A DNA stretch of 64,000 nucleotides. Source: Pyrus communis. Lineage: Eukaryota > Streptophyta > Magnoliopsida > Rosales > Rosaceae. Of this stretch, positions 20,168-32,265 are shown piece after piece; positions within the stretch are counted from its first letter, which is position 1; every line of letters starts with the position of its first letter. The position numbers and the translations under genes are program-made. The DNA is taken from assembly GCF_963583255.1 (NCBI RefSeq), contig NC_084815.1:10029724-10093723 (forward strand). The letters run 5' to 3'. The notes under the pieces were generated by a model. The model searched no databases and was not told the origin of the DNA. It saw only the letters and a program-made list of their open reading frames with translations.

Positions 20168-20437
20168 TTGGAAAGATTGAACAAAGAAATAGACCAAAGG
20201 GGTAAGCTCAGACCTTCGGGGAAGACCAAAAGAATCCTCCAGCCCAGTAGCACAAAGGAAAATCAACAAGTGGAGGAGACCAAAAGAATCATCCAGCCCA
20301 GTTCAAGAGTAAGCCTGTGGAATCACAAAGATCAAAGCCTCAATGCAATCACCAAGGAGAAGAGGGAATTTACACTCCATAACCAGATTTGCGTCCCTAA
20401 AGTCTTCTCTTTGTTAATTACATTCTGCCATGTTTAG
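20168..20437 (+). CDS. Possible second small sense ORF of H2
   Basis: The 89-codon frame begins MERLNKEIDQRGKLRPSGK and has two copies of a KTKRI.QPSS motif. It is equal in length to the H3 copy (47150-47419) and partly shared with H1 (9205-9624). It is basic, low in complexity and not recognised. The last 20 residues fall in the shared 3' region of family A. Maintenance of the frame in H2 and H3 may simply reflect their close relation. Confidence 0.2.
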   Translation: MERLNKEIDQRGKLRPSGKTKRILQPSSTKENQQVEETKRIIQPSSRVSLWNHKDQSLNAITKEKREFTLHNQICVPKVFSLLITFCHV

Positions 20438-22265
20438 TATGTTTAAGTGCTTTTTGTGTGTTTACTTATGTTTTGTGTGAATCTATGCTTAAAACATTGA
20501 GGACAATGTTTGATTTAAGTGTGGGGGGGGGGGGGTAACTAAGTATATTTAATGCAAATTCGTTGGATTTTATCACCCGTTACTTCAAATGTTGTTCCTT
20601 GCTGTTTTAAGGTGTTTTTTAAGTTGTTTTAGAGTGTTTTAGTATGTTTTGTTTTTATAACTCCGAAAATCACATAAAAATTTGAAAAACTTGTTTTAAA
20701 AAGCCTAAAAAGAGTGTTTTGAGTCGTTTTTGTGTGTTTGTGTCTTAGGGTACCTTCCAACACAATGATAAGGATTTGGTTTGTAATTGCATGACTGTTA
20801 AAAAGAGTTATAAACATGGATAAAAGTTTGATTTACTCTTGGTATATGCTTGGTTATGGTTATAATGTATGACTTCACATGCAATCATAAAAGAAAAATT
20901 CGTTTTTGTAACATGCTTGAAGGAAGGAACTCAAACAAACGCTACAACCCTGTGAGACTCGAGCCATTACCTTCTTTGGAGAGTTATTTTCTGTGATTCT
21001 TTGTTTTCTAAAGTTGTTGCATGATCTCATTATTCCTTGCTTGGTTGCTACTTAGAATGCAATTGTATCATGATAGAACTAAATGCTAGAACTTATATCC
21101 GTTTCATTCAAAGCATGACATTGAATTGCATAACACATATCAAGATGAAGTTGTGTAATTGCCACCATAACCAAATAGCCTTACTTCCCATATTTCATAT
21201 TTGTTATTAGTTTTAACCCCGTTGAGCCTCGTTTAGCCTATTTTCTTTGCTAACCACATCACCCCTTACCTAGCCTAGATTAGGACCATCCGTACCCTTG
21301 TTCTTGAAGCATAGTAAGCATGACGGATAAGGAATTCCTTTTGATTAATATGTTGCAGAAAATAAGTGTGGGGGAAGGGATTTTTGTGTGTATGTATGTG
21401 CCTAAGTCTTAAAGGAGGCACGGGAAAAAGAAAAAAAAAATGTGAGAAAAAGAAGAAGAAAAGAAAGAAAAGAAAGAAAAGAAAAAAAGTGAAAAAAAGT
21501 GAGAATGGACTCACAAGTGTGATTGTTGAAGAAAGGGCCCAAAAAGTTTGAATATGGCCCTAAGTTTTGTGACTTCCCCTTGGGTGTTCAAAGTTGACTT
21601 CTGCGTTCTAAAGGGAATTCTAAGTGCCTAATTCAATACTTTGCTCACTATTGCTTTAAGAATGTTTGTTTATCCTTCACCTTTCATTGTTAGCCAATAC
21701 CCTAGCCCCGTTTCAACCTTATGCTTCTATCTTGAGTGTTATGTATTTCAATTTGTGGAGTTTGAACTTGGTATAAGCTTATGGTGTCACTGGTTCTCGC
21801 TTCTAAGTAGTAGCATTCCATTCATGAGATCATACCTAAACATGCTTATTAACTCCAGAAATTGCTCTCTTTATGATACATATATGTGAGTGTTCGTTTT
21901 CATGTTTACATCAATCTTCTCACATATAACTAGTGTAGGGTGTGAAGTTAGAAAATCTGTGTGAAAAACGAGAGTACATCTAGTAAGGAATTGAGCAAAT
22001 TCTCTAAGGCATGTTACTACATTCAAAACATGGTTTTAAATGCTTAATTGTGAAATAGTATGTGGTGACTATGATTAAGAATGTACTCAAGTGTGAAGAT
22101 GACTAAAATCTATGGGACTAATGATTTTTAACTTGTCATGTGCATTGGAAATCCGTGAGACGATTGTTGGAAGGTGAAGGTTGTGTTTTGTTCGTTTTGT
22201 TTTGTTTTTGGTTTCTTTTGTTTTGTTTTGCTCGAGGACTAGCAAAAGCTAAGTGTGGGGGAATT
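20438..22265 (+). other. H2 3' noncoding region, hairpins and PPT
   Basis: No convincing ORF. An AGGA-loop hairpin (20492-20511) is followed by AAGTGTG and a run of 12 G (20523-20534). A middle PPT-like motif AATAAGTGTGGGGGAAG lies at about 21361-21377, and a purine-rich tract (21423-21505) follows. A second AGGA-loop hairpin (22226-22247, one mismatch) stands directly before the true PPT AAGTGTGGGGGAATT (22251-22265). Confidence 0.75.
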
Positions 22266-22288
22266 TGATAGGAGCATATTTAGGCGAC
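22266..22288 (+). mobile_element. 3' LTR stub of H2 cut by element M
   Basis: The first 23 bp of the 3' LTR (TGATAGGAGCATATTTAGGC...) follow the PPT and are then interrupted by the inverted LTR end TGATGCGATATTTATACG of M. The rest of this LTR must lie beyond the window, because M is itself split and never closes here. Confidence 0.85.
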
Positions 22289-24848
22289 TGATGCGATATT
22301 TATACGCACACAAATTAAACCCTCTTTTTATCAATTGTAGTAAGTATGTAAGTAGGGATCGTTCTGGACCGGGGATTAGGAGGGATTGTTAATCACTTGG
22401 ATTTGACTTAAAAACGTAAAAACATAATATAAAACACTAAACTAGACTCAAAGAATGTAAAACTAAACTTTAAAACACTAAAACAAATCAAAAGACTCAA
22501 AATGCTTTTAAAAACATAAACTAAAATGCTATACTAAACTCGAAGAATTCAAAACTAAAAATAAGAAAGATTAAGACTAAGACTTAAACGAAATATGGGG
22601 GGATTGATTTTGGACGAATTTAAACTAAAATGGATAGATTGTAAAGAAAACAAATTGTAAATATGAAATTGACGGAAATGAATGGATGGTATGGCTAGCT
22701 AAGGGGTTCATCTCCATACATGTTACACTTGCATAATAAAATGATTTCCAATTGCATTTCAATAAACCATGAATTCTCAACACCCCGGGTTAATTAGGTC
22801 CGCTTAAATTAACCGTCAAGTTTTCCTTAAGTTAATGAATTGGATGATTGCATACTACAACCCAAAGCATTCCTCACAAGTTCCCTACATGAATTGCATA
22901 ATAGAGATACAAGCAAGAATCATTAAGCATCATGAAAACTATAAGTGTTGACGAGGCATTCGTTACTATGATTACGCATGAAACTCGTGCCAAGAATTCA
23001 TTTAACGCGATTGTTTATAAGCAACCTCCACTACTTGTGAATATAAGTTCGTAACTATTAGGTGAAACTCACTTATATTCTAGCGTCATATTCATGCATG
23101 AAAATTAAGTGTGCACTCTCAATAAACATACATAAATAAGTTATCAATCAAACGGTTAAACAAATTGAATCACAACTTATGAAACGCAATTAGAAGTAAT
23201 CAAATCAAAATGCAAGCATAAACATATATTTCGAATCACCCCCTAGCTAAAGGGGGTTTAGTTTATTATAACATTGAAATCAAAGAAACACCTAAACATT
23301 CCAACAACTCAAACTTGAATTGTATGAACGTTTAGGCACTCTTCTCTTCCATTCCTCATACGTACAAACAAAGAGAATTGAATTTAAACATTGAAATCAA
23401 AGAAACACCTAAACATTCCAACAACTCAAACTTGAATTGTATGAACGTTTAGGCCCTCTTCTCTTCCTCTTTATTGTAGCATAAGGTCTAAGGATAGTTG
23501 GTTTGGGGGAATGGAAGTGTGGAATGGAGTGAGGAGTGATGGAAATGGAAAGATGGTGTTTGGATTACAAGGGAACTCACGGCAACAAGGGGGGGTTTGG
23601 ATGTGTTTGTGGTATGTACAATGGAATGGATGTGTTGTGTGTGGAATTGTGTATGAATTGTGGAAGAATGGATGCTTATTTATAGGTGAAATGGGGGAAC
23701 ATGGCAGCTAGGAGGGAATGTGGCTGCATGTTTGAATGATTAAAGGATGCATGTGGGTTGAAATGAAAGGGAAATGCATGTGCAAAGCTGGAAATGCATG
23801 TGAAGATGTTGGAAATGGAATGAAACTCACGGCAATAGTGTAATGGTGCTGAAAATGCATGTTTGTGCATGTGATTTGAAGTGATTATTGTTTGGAAATG
23901 AATATGAAGGCATGTGAAAGCTGGAAATGCATGTGAAGATGTTGGAAATGGAATGAAACTTACGGCAATAGTGTAATGGTGCATGTGTTGGCTGTTTTGT
24001 TTGTTGGTTAAAGCTTGTGTTTGCATGTGAATGTTGTTTGTGTGAAGTGTGTGTGAATGCATGTGGATTAAAGAGTGAATGCATGTGTTGAATGATTTCT
24101 TGGTGAGGGAATGCATGTGCAAATGCATGTGGAATGTGGCTGAAAATGAAAGGAGGAGTGCAATGGAATGTGCACGGCAATAATGTGTGTTTGTGCATGT
24201 GGGTGAATGTGCATGTGTTTTAGGTTGTAATGTGTAGATAATTATGAGTATGATAAATGATAAGTGTATGATATGTTGAGTGATATGTTGAGTGGTAAGT
24301 GAATGATAAGATAAGTGATAAGTGAATGATATGTTGAGTGATAAATGAATGATATGTTGAGTGATAAGATAAGTGGTTATTGATATGTAGATGAATGAAT
24401 GATATGATAAGTAATAAATGAATGATAAGTGGTTATTGATATGTAGATGAATGAATGATATGATAAGTAATAAATGAATGATATGTGGTGATGATAAGAT
24501 AAGTGTATGATATGATAAGTGGTGAATGAAGGAGTGGAATGTTGGAATGTTATGCACGACTAAGGATATAGGAAAGGTTTAAATATCCTAAAACTAAAGG
24601 GAACAAGGTTCCAACACTTTGGTCTTCAATTAGGTTTTCAATTTCGTCCAACACTTTGGCTCAAAGCATAAGCTATCCATCCTTAGCCCAAAAGTGCTCC
24701 AAAAGTCTCCAAAATGCATCTTTTTGCTCCTTTAGCCCTTTCGGCCTACAAACACACGAAAATAGCTTAAAGTACTAAAATAACTAAAGAAAAATAACGT
24801 AAATGCACGAGAACAAGCCATTTAAGTCGCATGAATATGCTCCTATCA
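22289..24848 (-). mobile_element. 3' LTR of minus-strand element M (family A)
   Basis: It reads TGATGCGATATTTATACGC to GCTCCTATCA on the plus strand (2560 bp). On its right it is followed by the reverse complement of a PPT (TACCCCCACACTTATC), so it is the 3' LTR of an element pointing left. TATA is at 23677-23684 on the minus strand. The left target bases are gcgac (22284-22288). The right end of M is outside the window. Confidence 0.9.
24239..24534 (-). repeat. Expanded minisatellite in the U3 of M
   Basis: About 300 bp of units such as AGTGATAAGTGAATGATATG. This is the inverted and expanded form of the array found at 5090-5222 and 40826-40933. It includes a longer duplicated block around ATATGTAGATGAATGAATG (about 24381-24480). 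It is the longest version in the window. Confidence 0.85.
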
Positions 24849-25227
24849 AATACCCCCACACTTATCTTTTGCTAGTCCTCGAGCAAAACAAAACAAAAGA
24901 AACCAGAAACAAAACAAAACGAACAAGTAAAACACAACCTAAACCTTCCAACAAACGTCTCAGGGATTTCCAAAGCACATGACAAGTTAAAAAAAACATT
25001 ATTCCCACAGATTTTAGCCATCATTACACTTAAGTACATTCTTAATCATAGTCACCACATACTAGTTCACAATTAAGCATTTAAAACACATTTCGAATGT
25101 AGTAACATGCCTTAGAGAAATTGCTCAAATCCTTACAAGATATGCACTCGTTTTTCACACAGATTTTCTGACTACACACCCTACACTAGTTATATGTGAG
25201 AAGATTGATGTAAACATGTAGACAAAC
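24849..25227 (-). other. M internal 3' end: PPT, hairpin, noncoding
   Basis: On the minus strand this holds the PPT (24849-24862) and, upstream of it, an AGGA-loop hairpin (24867-24888). Sequence homologous to the 3' noncoding regions of H1 and H2 follows. It is interrupted by the solo LTR at 25228 and continues at 27757. Confidence 0.8.
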
Positions 25228-27751
25228 TGATAGGAGCATATTTAGGCGACTTACTTAGCTTGTTTTCGTGCATTTATATTGTTAATTCATAGTTGTTTTT
25301 GGCGTTTAAGCCATTTTCGTGTGTTTTTAGGTTCATGTGGCTAAGGAAGCAAAAAGATGCATTTTGGAGCATTTTGGAGCAAAATTGGACTTGGAAGGGA
25401 TAACTTATACTTGGAGCAAAAGGAATGGACGAAATTGAAGAGTAGATGTCACAAGGATTCCTACTTGAAGTAGCCACACACCTTCCACATTTCAGCCACA
25501 TGCACTTGTTCCTCCATCATTGCACCAACAACAACCAAACATGCACTCGCTTTAATCACATGCATAAATCAGCCACATGCATCTCCCATCACCATATCAG
25601 ATTTCCATCATATTCACATGCATTCCATCCTTTAAAACATTGCACATGCACTCCCTTTAATTAATTAAGCCACATGCACTCCCATCCATTTCATCATTGC
25701 AGCCAACACATGCTTTCACATGCATTTTCAGATTGTCCCCTTGCACATGCAGCCACATATTCATTGCACATGCAATTCCAACCCACATGCATCCTTTAAT
25801 CATTCAAACATGCAGCCACATTCCCTCCTAGCTGTCATGTTCCCCCCATTTCACCTATAAATAAGCATCCATTGCATTCATTCTCATTCAATTCGTCCAT
25901 ATTCAGACAATCCATTCACCACAGAAATAAGGCCTTTGTGCCAGAAATTCACCCATTCCAAACACTCTTCCATAAACTCATCCATTGCAGAAATGTAGAC
26001 CATCAAACCACCCCCTTTGTGCCGTGAGTCTTCCCTACAAATCCAAACACCATCCTTCCATTCCTCCACCACTACCCAAACCATTCACACCATCAAACTA
26101 TCCTTAGACCTTGTGCTACAACGAAGAGGAAGAGAAGAATGCCTAAACGTTCATACAATTCAAGTTTGAGTTGTTGGAATGTTTAGGTGTTTCTTTGATT
26201 TCAATGTTTAATTTCAATACTCTTTGTTTTGTACGAATGAGGAATGGAAGATAAGAGGGCCTAAACGTTCATACAATTCAAGTTTGAGTTGTTGGAATGT
26301 TTAGGTGTTTCTTTGATTCGCTTTGTTTTGTACCATGAGGAACTAAACCCCCTTGGTTAGGGGGTGATTCGAATATATGTTTATGCTTGCATTTTGATTT
26401 GAATACTTCTAATTGCGTTTTATAAGTTGTGGATTCAATTTGTTTAACCGTTTGATTGATAACTTATTTATGTATGTTTATTGAGAGTGCACGCTTAATT
26501 TTCATGCATGAATATGACGCTAGAATATAAGTGAGTTTCACCTAATAGTTATGAACTTATATTCACAAGTAGTGGAGGTTGCTTATAAACAATCGCGTTA
26601 AATGAATTCTTGGCATAAGTTTCATGCAATCCATAGTAACGAATGCCTCGTCAACACTTATAATTTTCATAGAGCGTAATGATTCTTGCTTGTATCTCTA
26701 TTATGCAATCATGTAGGGGACTTGTGGGGAATGTTTTGAATTGTTGTATGCGCTAACCCATCCAATTCAATAACGTTAGGAATATTTGAAGGTTAATTAG
26801 TGCATCACGGTTAACCCGGGGTGTTGAGTTTCATGGTTTATTGAAATGCAATTGGAAATCATTTTATTATGCAAGTATAACATGTATAGAGATGAACCCC
26901 TTAGCTAGCCTTCATTCCATTCAAATTCTATCACACATTCACATTTACATTTTGCTTTAATTTGAATCTGTGCATTTTAGTTAATTTTCGTATAAATCTA
27001 AATCCCCCTTTACTTTAATGTCCAATTTAGTTAGAAAGTGTTTTAGTTTGTGTTTATGAGTGTTTTGATTCATTTTATTTCCCAATTTCGTCCAAATTTA
27101 CCAAAGTGCTCAAAACTGCCCAGAAAGTGATTTTAAGGCAGTTTTGAGTGTTTTGGGTGATGTTTGACTCTTTTGGTTTGTTTTAATGTTTTAAGTGATT
27201 AGTTTTACATTCTTTGAGTTAGTTTAGTGTTTTATATTGTGTTTTTACGTTCTTAAGTCAAGTTATTACTTAATTTCGTCCAAATTTGTGTTTGTGCTCA
27301 AATCTGCCCAGAAAGTGGTTTTTAGGCAGATTTGAGTGTGTTTGTGTTGTTTTGAGTCTTTTGGTTTGTTTTAGTGTTTTAAAGTTTAGTTTTACATTCT
27401 TTGAGTCTAGTTTAGTGTTTTATATTACGTTTTTACGTTTGTGATTCAATTTGTTACATAAATTCGTCCAAAGTACTCAAAGTGCTCAAAACTGCCCAGA
27501 AAGTGATTTTAAGGCAGTTTTGAGTGTTTTGGGTAATGTTTGAGTCTTTTGGTTTGTTTTAGTGTTTTAAAGTTTAGTTTTGCATTCCTTGAGTCTAGTA
27601 TAGTGTTTCATATTGTTATTTTACGTTTTTGAGTCAAATCCAAGTGGTTAACAATCCCTCCTAATCCCCGGTCCAGAACGATCCCTACTTATACTTATAC
27701 TACAATTGACAAAAAGAGGGTTTAATTTGTGTGCGTATAAATCACGCATCA
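25228..27751 (+). mobile_element. Solo LTR (family A) inside M
   Basis: It runs TGATAGGAGCATATTTAGG to ATCACGCATCA (2524 bp), with the 5-bp duplication caaac at 25223-25227 and 27752-27756. TATAAATA is at 25856-25863. U3 holds many CATGCA motifs. U5 has three stem-loop copies around 27112-27152, 27298-27338 and 27486-27526, the middle one being the covariant type. Its 3' half resembles the A1/A2 LTRs and its 5' half the H2 LTR, so it may be recombinant. Confidence 0.92.
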
Positions 27752-27756
27752 CAAAC

Positions 27757-28649
27757 ACTCACATATGTTATAACAAGGAAAGCATTTTCTGGATTTACGA
27801 TAATGACATGAATATGATCTCATGAATGGAATGCTACTACTTAGAATGAGAACCAGTGATGCCATAAGCTCATATCAATTTCAAACTCCACATTATTGAA
27901 CACATAACGATCAAGATAGAAGTCAAAGGGGTGTAACGGGGCTAAAGGTGTTTGGCTAACAAAGAAGGTATATGGAAAACAAAGGTTCTTAAAGAAATAG
28001 CGAGCAAAGCATTTGAATTAACGTAGAATTCACTTTTGAATGAAAACTTAACTTTTGAACAACAAGGGGGAACAAGCTCTTTTTTTTTTTCTTTCTTTCT
28101 TTTCTCTTCTTTTCTGTTTTTCTTTTTCATATGTTTTTCACAATTTTTTTTTCTTTTCTTTTGACTCTCAAAACATACAAACTTAAGAACAAACTTTTAC
28201 TCCCCCACACTCATTTTCTTGCAAAATGTACTCAAAAGGAATTCATTTAAGTCATGCTCACTATCTTTTAAGAACAAGGGTACGGATGGTCCTAATCTAG
28301 GCTAGGTAAGGGGTGATATGGTTAGCAATGAAAATAGGTTAAACGAGGCTCAACGGTGTTAAGACTTACAATATATACGAAATATGGGAAGTAAGGCTAT
28401 TTGGCTATGGTAGCAACTACACAACTTCATCTTGATATATGTTATGCAACTCAATATCATGCTTTGAATGAAACGGATATAAGTTCTAGCATTTAGTTCT
28501 ATCATGATACAATTGCATTCTAAGTAGCAACCAAGCAAGGAATAATGAGATCATTCAACAACTTTAGAAAACAAAGAATCACAGAAAATAACTCTCCAAA
28601 GAAGGTAATGGCTCGAGTCTCACAGGGTTGTAGCGTTTGTTTGAGTTCC
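27757..28649 (-). other. M internal 3' noncoding region, continued
   Basis: About 0.9 kb homologous (inverted) to 10080-11030 in H1. It includes the pyrimidine-rich tract 28080-28160 and the middle PPT-like motif (inverted, about 28200-28212, TCCCCCACACTC). No ORF. Interrupted by B1 at 28650. Confidence 0.8.
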
Positions 28650-30533
28650 TGTTGATGTATAATTCCTTCCTAATGCTAGAATATATTTAGTATAATGGCA
28701 CAAGCAAGGGTGTCGAATCCACAGGGACTAATTGGACCTATGTAACTACTTGTTTGCAAGAAATCTAAGAAATGAATCAAACTAGTCTAAATAGGCAGAT
28801 TTGAATCAAACTAATCAAACTATGCAGATTTGTTGTTTTAACTTGAAAGCATAAGAGAATGAAGTAAACACAAATCAATGAATCAACAACCAATATAATG
28901 AGATAGTATCAATGGAAATGAAACTAGGGATTCGATTTCACCATTGCTCAATTAAATCCATGTTTGTTAAGTTGGTTTATACTCATTCATCTACAAATTT
29001 CTTGAGTTTGTTTCACTTGGATATGATCAACCATATGATGTGTGGATTTGATCAAATGTCTATAATCTTGAACCTAATTGTGATGTGCAACTTTGGTTCA
29101 TAATCTAGAGTATGTAATGCACAAGAAACGTTCACTAAACCAAAGGGAACACTTGGCAGGATGTTTGCCAATCTTTCCCTTCATTCATTCACAAATCCAC
29201 CAATATTAGACATGATGTATGTTTTAATCTTGGCTAAATAACTTGTGGTTAACTCAAATGGCGATCAAGCATACAAATCAACCCACAAATTCACAATTAT
29301 AACAGAGAATGAATCAAGAACTAGGTAGACAAACTGAGCATTCTAACTTAATTACATAGCAAACTTTGCAAGGTTACATCGAATCCCTAGAGGAAGCTTA
29401 GTTACAATTCATGTCTACAAAAGATTTGACATAAAAGTATAAAACATGAATGAACACAGAATTGATAAGAATGAACCCTTGAAGCAAAACTGATGTTGAA
29501 GTCCTTGAAGAGTTCCTTGGTGTTGCTTCTCCAAATGTGGTGCGGATGAAGTAGATTGGTTTGGTTTGAATGGTTTCTGCCCTTAGGACAGAAATGGACA
29601 GAGAATGGAGTGAAATGGGAGAGGTTATGGGTGTGTAAATGGACTGAAATCAGAGGAAAACTTGCGGATGGAAAAGGGAGAGAATAATGGACAGTTTCTG
29701 TGAAAGGAAAAGAATGTAGAATCCAATCCAATGGAGAGGGCGAATTAGTGTGTATGATGGACAGAAAATGGAGCCAAATAGAGTGTGTGTGATCCCCCAA
29801 CATTCAGATTGGATCTAGCCTTTGTTTACTCAGATGGCAGAGCATAATTTAGGTGGAATGATGGGTTTCTGAGTGTAGTGGACGCATGGCTTGGACAACT
29901 CTGCAAGTATGTGTTTTGTTTAATCAAAATGCATGTGTAAAGTCTGCCACAAGGGAGTGGAACCTGCAAAGGTCAATTGGAGCACCAGAAAATGTTTATA
30001 CAAGTCTGAAAATGGGAAGAACACACGGCATGGACAAAGGAATGGGTTGGGTTTCTGAAATGATGGCATGAAATGGAATTTCTGGAATAAAGGATGCAAG
30101 GAATGGACATAATCTGCAGGTATGTGGATATTTAATCCAAGAAACATGTGCAAAGTCTGCCACAAGGGAGTGGACAATCTGAACTTGGTTAGAATAATCT
30201 GGAATTGGGTATGGACATGCACGGCACAAGGTATGAACATGCATGTGAATGCATGTTTTGATGTTTTTAAAAGTGCATAATCTGATTTGGAACCAAATGG
30301 GAGTGCACGGGCAGGTTGTGGACATGCATGTGATTGCATGTTTTTGCCTTGTTTAGAACCACCCAAAGTGACTCCAACGCATCACTTTCTGTTTAGAACC
30401 ATCCAATGTGGTCGAATTACACACTTGGCTGCACACTAACACAAAACAATGTAAAACGCAACTAGTTTAATCCAAAACATTACAAAGACACCAAATAAGG
30501 GAGATATAGATGCATGCAAAATGTGACTTATCA
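28650..30533 (-). mobile_element. 3' LTR of B1
   Basis: Plus-strand reading TGTTGATGTATAATTCC to GTGACTTATCA, so on its own strand TGATAAGTCAC to ATACATCAACA. It is virtually identical to 38394-40277. The 5' part has several CATGCA and TGCATG motifs. No clear TATAAA box like that of family A was found. Confidence 0.93.
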
Positions 30534-32265
30534 AATACCCCCAAACCTGGTTTTTGCTAGTCCTCGAGCAAACTTAAAACTAAAACACACAAAACAAACA
30601 TCTAACTAAACCACTTTCGCTGGCCAAACGATTGCACTGAGCATGTGCAACAAGCCTTTGAACCCCTAGGTGTCCCTAGTTGGAGGAGTTGTGTCTCCTG
30701 AGGGTTTACAGTGATGACACCCACAAACATTTACAAAATCTGCAAACAACTTGGTTAAAACATGCTTTAAACAAACTAATAAGAACCAATGAAGATTTTG
30801 TCATTCATTCAACTCAAAAGATTGCCACTTCAAAGAATCGTATCAATTGAAACGTATAAAGATATTTCTCAATGTCTTACAACTTCAAGGTCACCATACC
30901 CAAATGCTTAAGAAGGAATTCGCCTCAACTCTACTCCTCACAGAATCCACTCAAGTTTTCACTCAGATCTTAAGGTTTAGTCTCTCAACAACATATATGA
31001 GTGAAATTATGTCAATGAAATCAAAATTCTCACATATGAAATCTGAAATGGAAGCACAGTTTCTGAGTAGATCTCATGAAATGAATCAAATGCTAAGAAT
31101 ATAGATAACACACACACTTACCATCACCCATGCATACATCCTCAATGATCAGCTAGGTCTTTCTCAAGATTGTAATGTAAGGCTTAGGTTATAGGTTACG
31201 AGAGAAGTGATATGAAATACTAGAGCTTGGGGCTTACCAAAGTGTTCTTGAGGATCATGCTCTTCACTTGCATTTGTTTTCTTTCTTCTTTGTTTTTGGC
31301 ATCCAGGCCCTATGTCTTATAATGAGGAGATTTGGAATTTGTATCCATTTTAATTCTCTTCTGTTCTTTTTTTATTTTTTTATTTTTTATAACCCTTTTT
31401 TTTTTAGAAACATCTTCAACATAGGTGCCCTCGGTACATGCCACAATCTTGTTCTAAGCTCAATTTACTTTTAGTCTTCATCACCTTGGTATTCCCCAAA
31501 CTATAAGGTATGGCTTGTAATTGGCTAGAACGTGGTGTGGGTGATGAAAGAATTGGGCTAAAGTGTTTGGCTGCAACGAGGGTGAATGGAACACACAAAT
31601 GGGTAGGATTTAAGCCTTTTAGTAGTTAAACATGCATAGCCTAACATCATCTCATTGAGTTCATTCACGAATGATACTAAACACATGGTATCTGCAAAGA
31701 GAGTAATTCTTAGTATCCAATCAAAATAGAAGTAATGAGATCATTTAAAGTGAAATTGAACGAAAGAGATAGGAGTAGAAACACTTTAAACCCTCTCAAA
31801 GAAGCAAATAGGCTCAAAATAACTCACTAGGGTAGTCTCCACTATTCTTCTTCCAGAATTTGAGTATGGTACCTCTATCATCATAATTTCAAGAGTTATA
31901 GCTTTATAAATGACAACAAGATGCAACTCTTTTCCATAGCAACCCAATCGTTTGTTTTCAAACATATTCCTCATATACATTCGTATTAGCATGCAAAAAC
32001 ATTCTTAACCAACACTAACACTTCAAATAGGCACAAACACAACACAAAACTTCAAATAGGCACAAACACAACACAAAACTTCCAAACCACCCCCAAACCT
32101 AAACTAAACATTGTCCTCGATGTTTAAAATTGTATGCAATGTAAGTAGGCAAAGAAAATGGAATGGTAACAAAATAAACACAACATAAAGAAAGAACACA
32201 AACCACACTAGGTTGCCTCCTAGCAAGCGCTTTATTTAATGTCTAGGCAAGACATGGTAGCTTGT
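30534..32265 (-). other. B1 3' noncoding region with two hairpin-PPT modules
   Basis: No convincing ORF over 1.7 kb. At the LTR end is the PPT (GGTTTGGGGGTATT on the minus strand, 30534-30547), with the AGGA-loop hairpin 30553-30572 just upstream. At the pol end a second AGGA-loop hairpin (32106-32125) is followed by GGTTTGGGGGTGG (about 32085-32099). A 31-bp direct duplication lies at about 32024-32083. This is the same architecture as in family A with GTTTGGGGG in place of GTGTGGGGG. Confidence 0.75.

Noticed and set aside
24239..24534. CRISPR-like spaced repeats
   Set aside because: Units are adjacent minisatellite repeats without unique spacers, in a plant retrotransposon LTR.
28912..29103. 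63-residue frame beginning MEMKLGIRFHH, conserved in four places (4632-4823 minus, 28912-29103, 38656-38847)
   Set aside because: It lies inside family B LTRs; conservation is that of the LTR, and the H3/A4 homologue is broken.
30534..32265. An env-like gene between pol and 3' LTR of B1 (and 59069-60986 of T)
   Set aside because: No frame longer than about 85 codons in sense orientation, and no signal peptide or membrane pattern that is conserved between copies.
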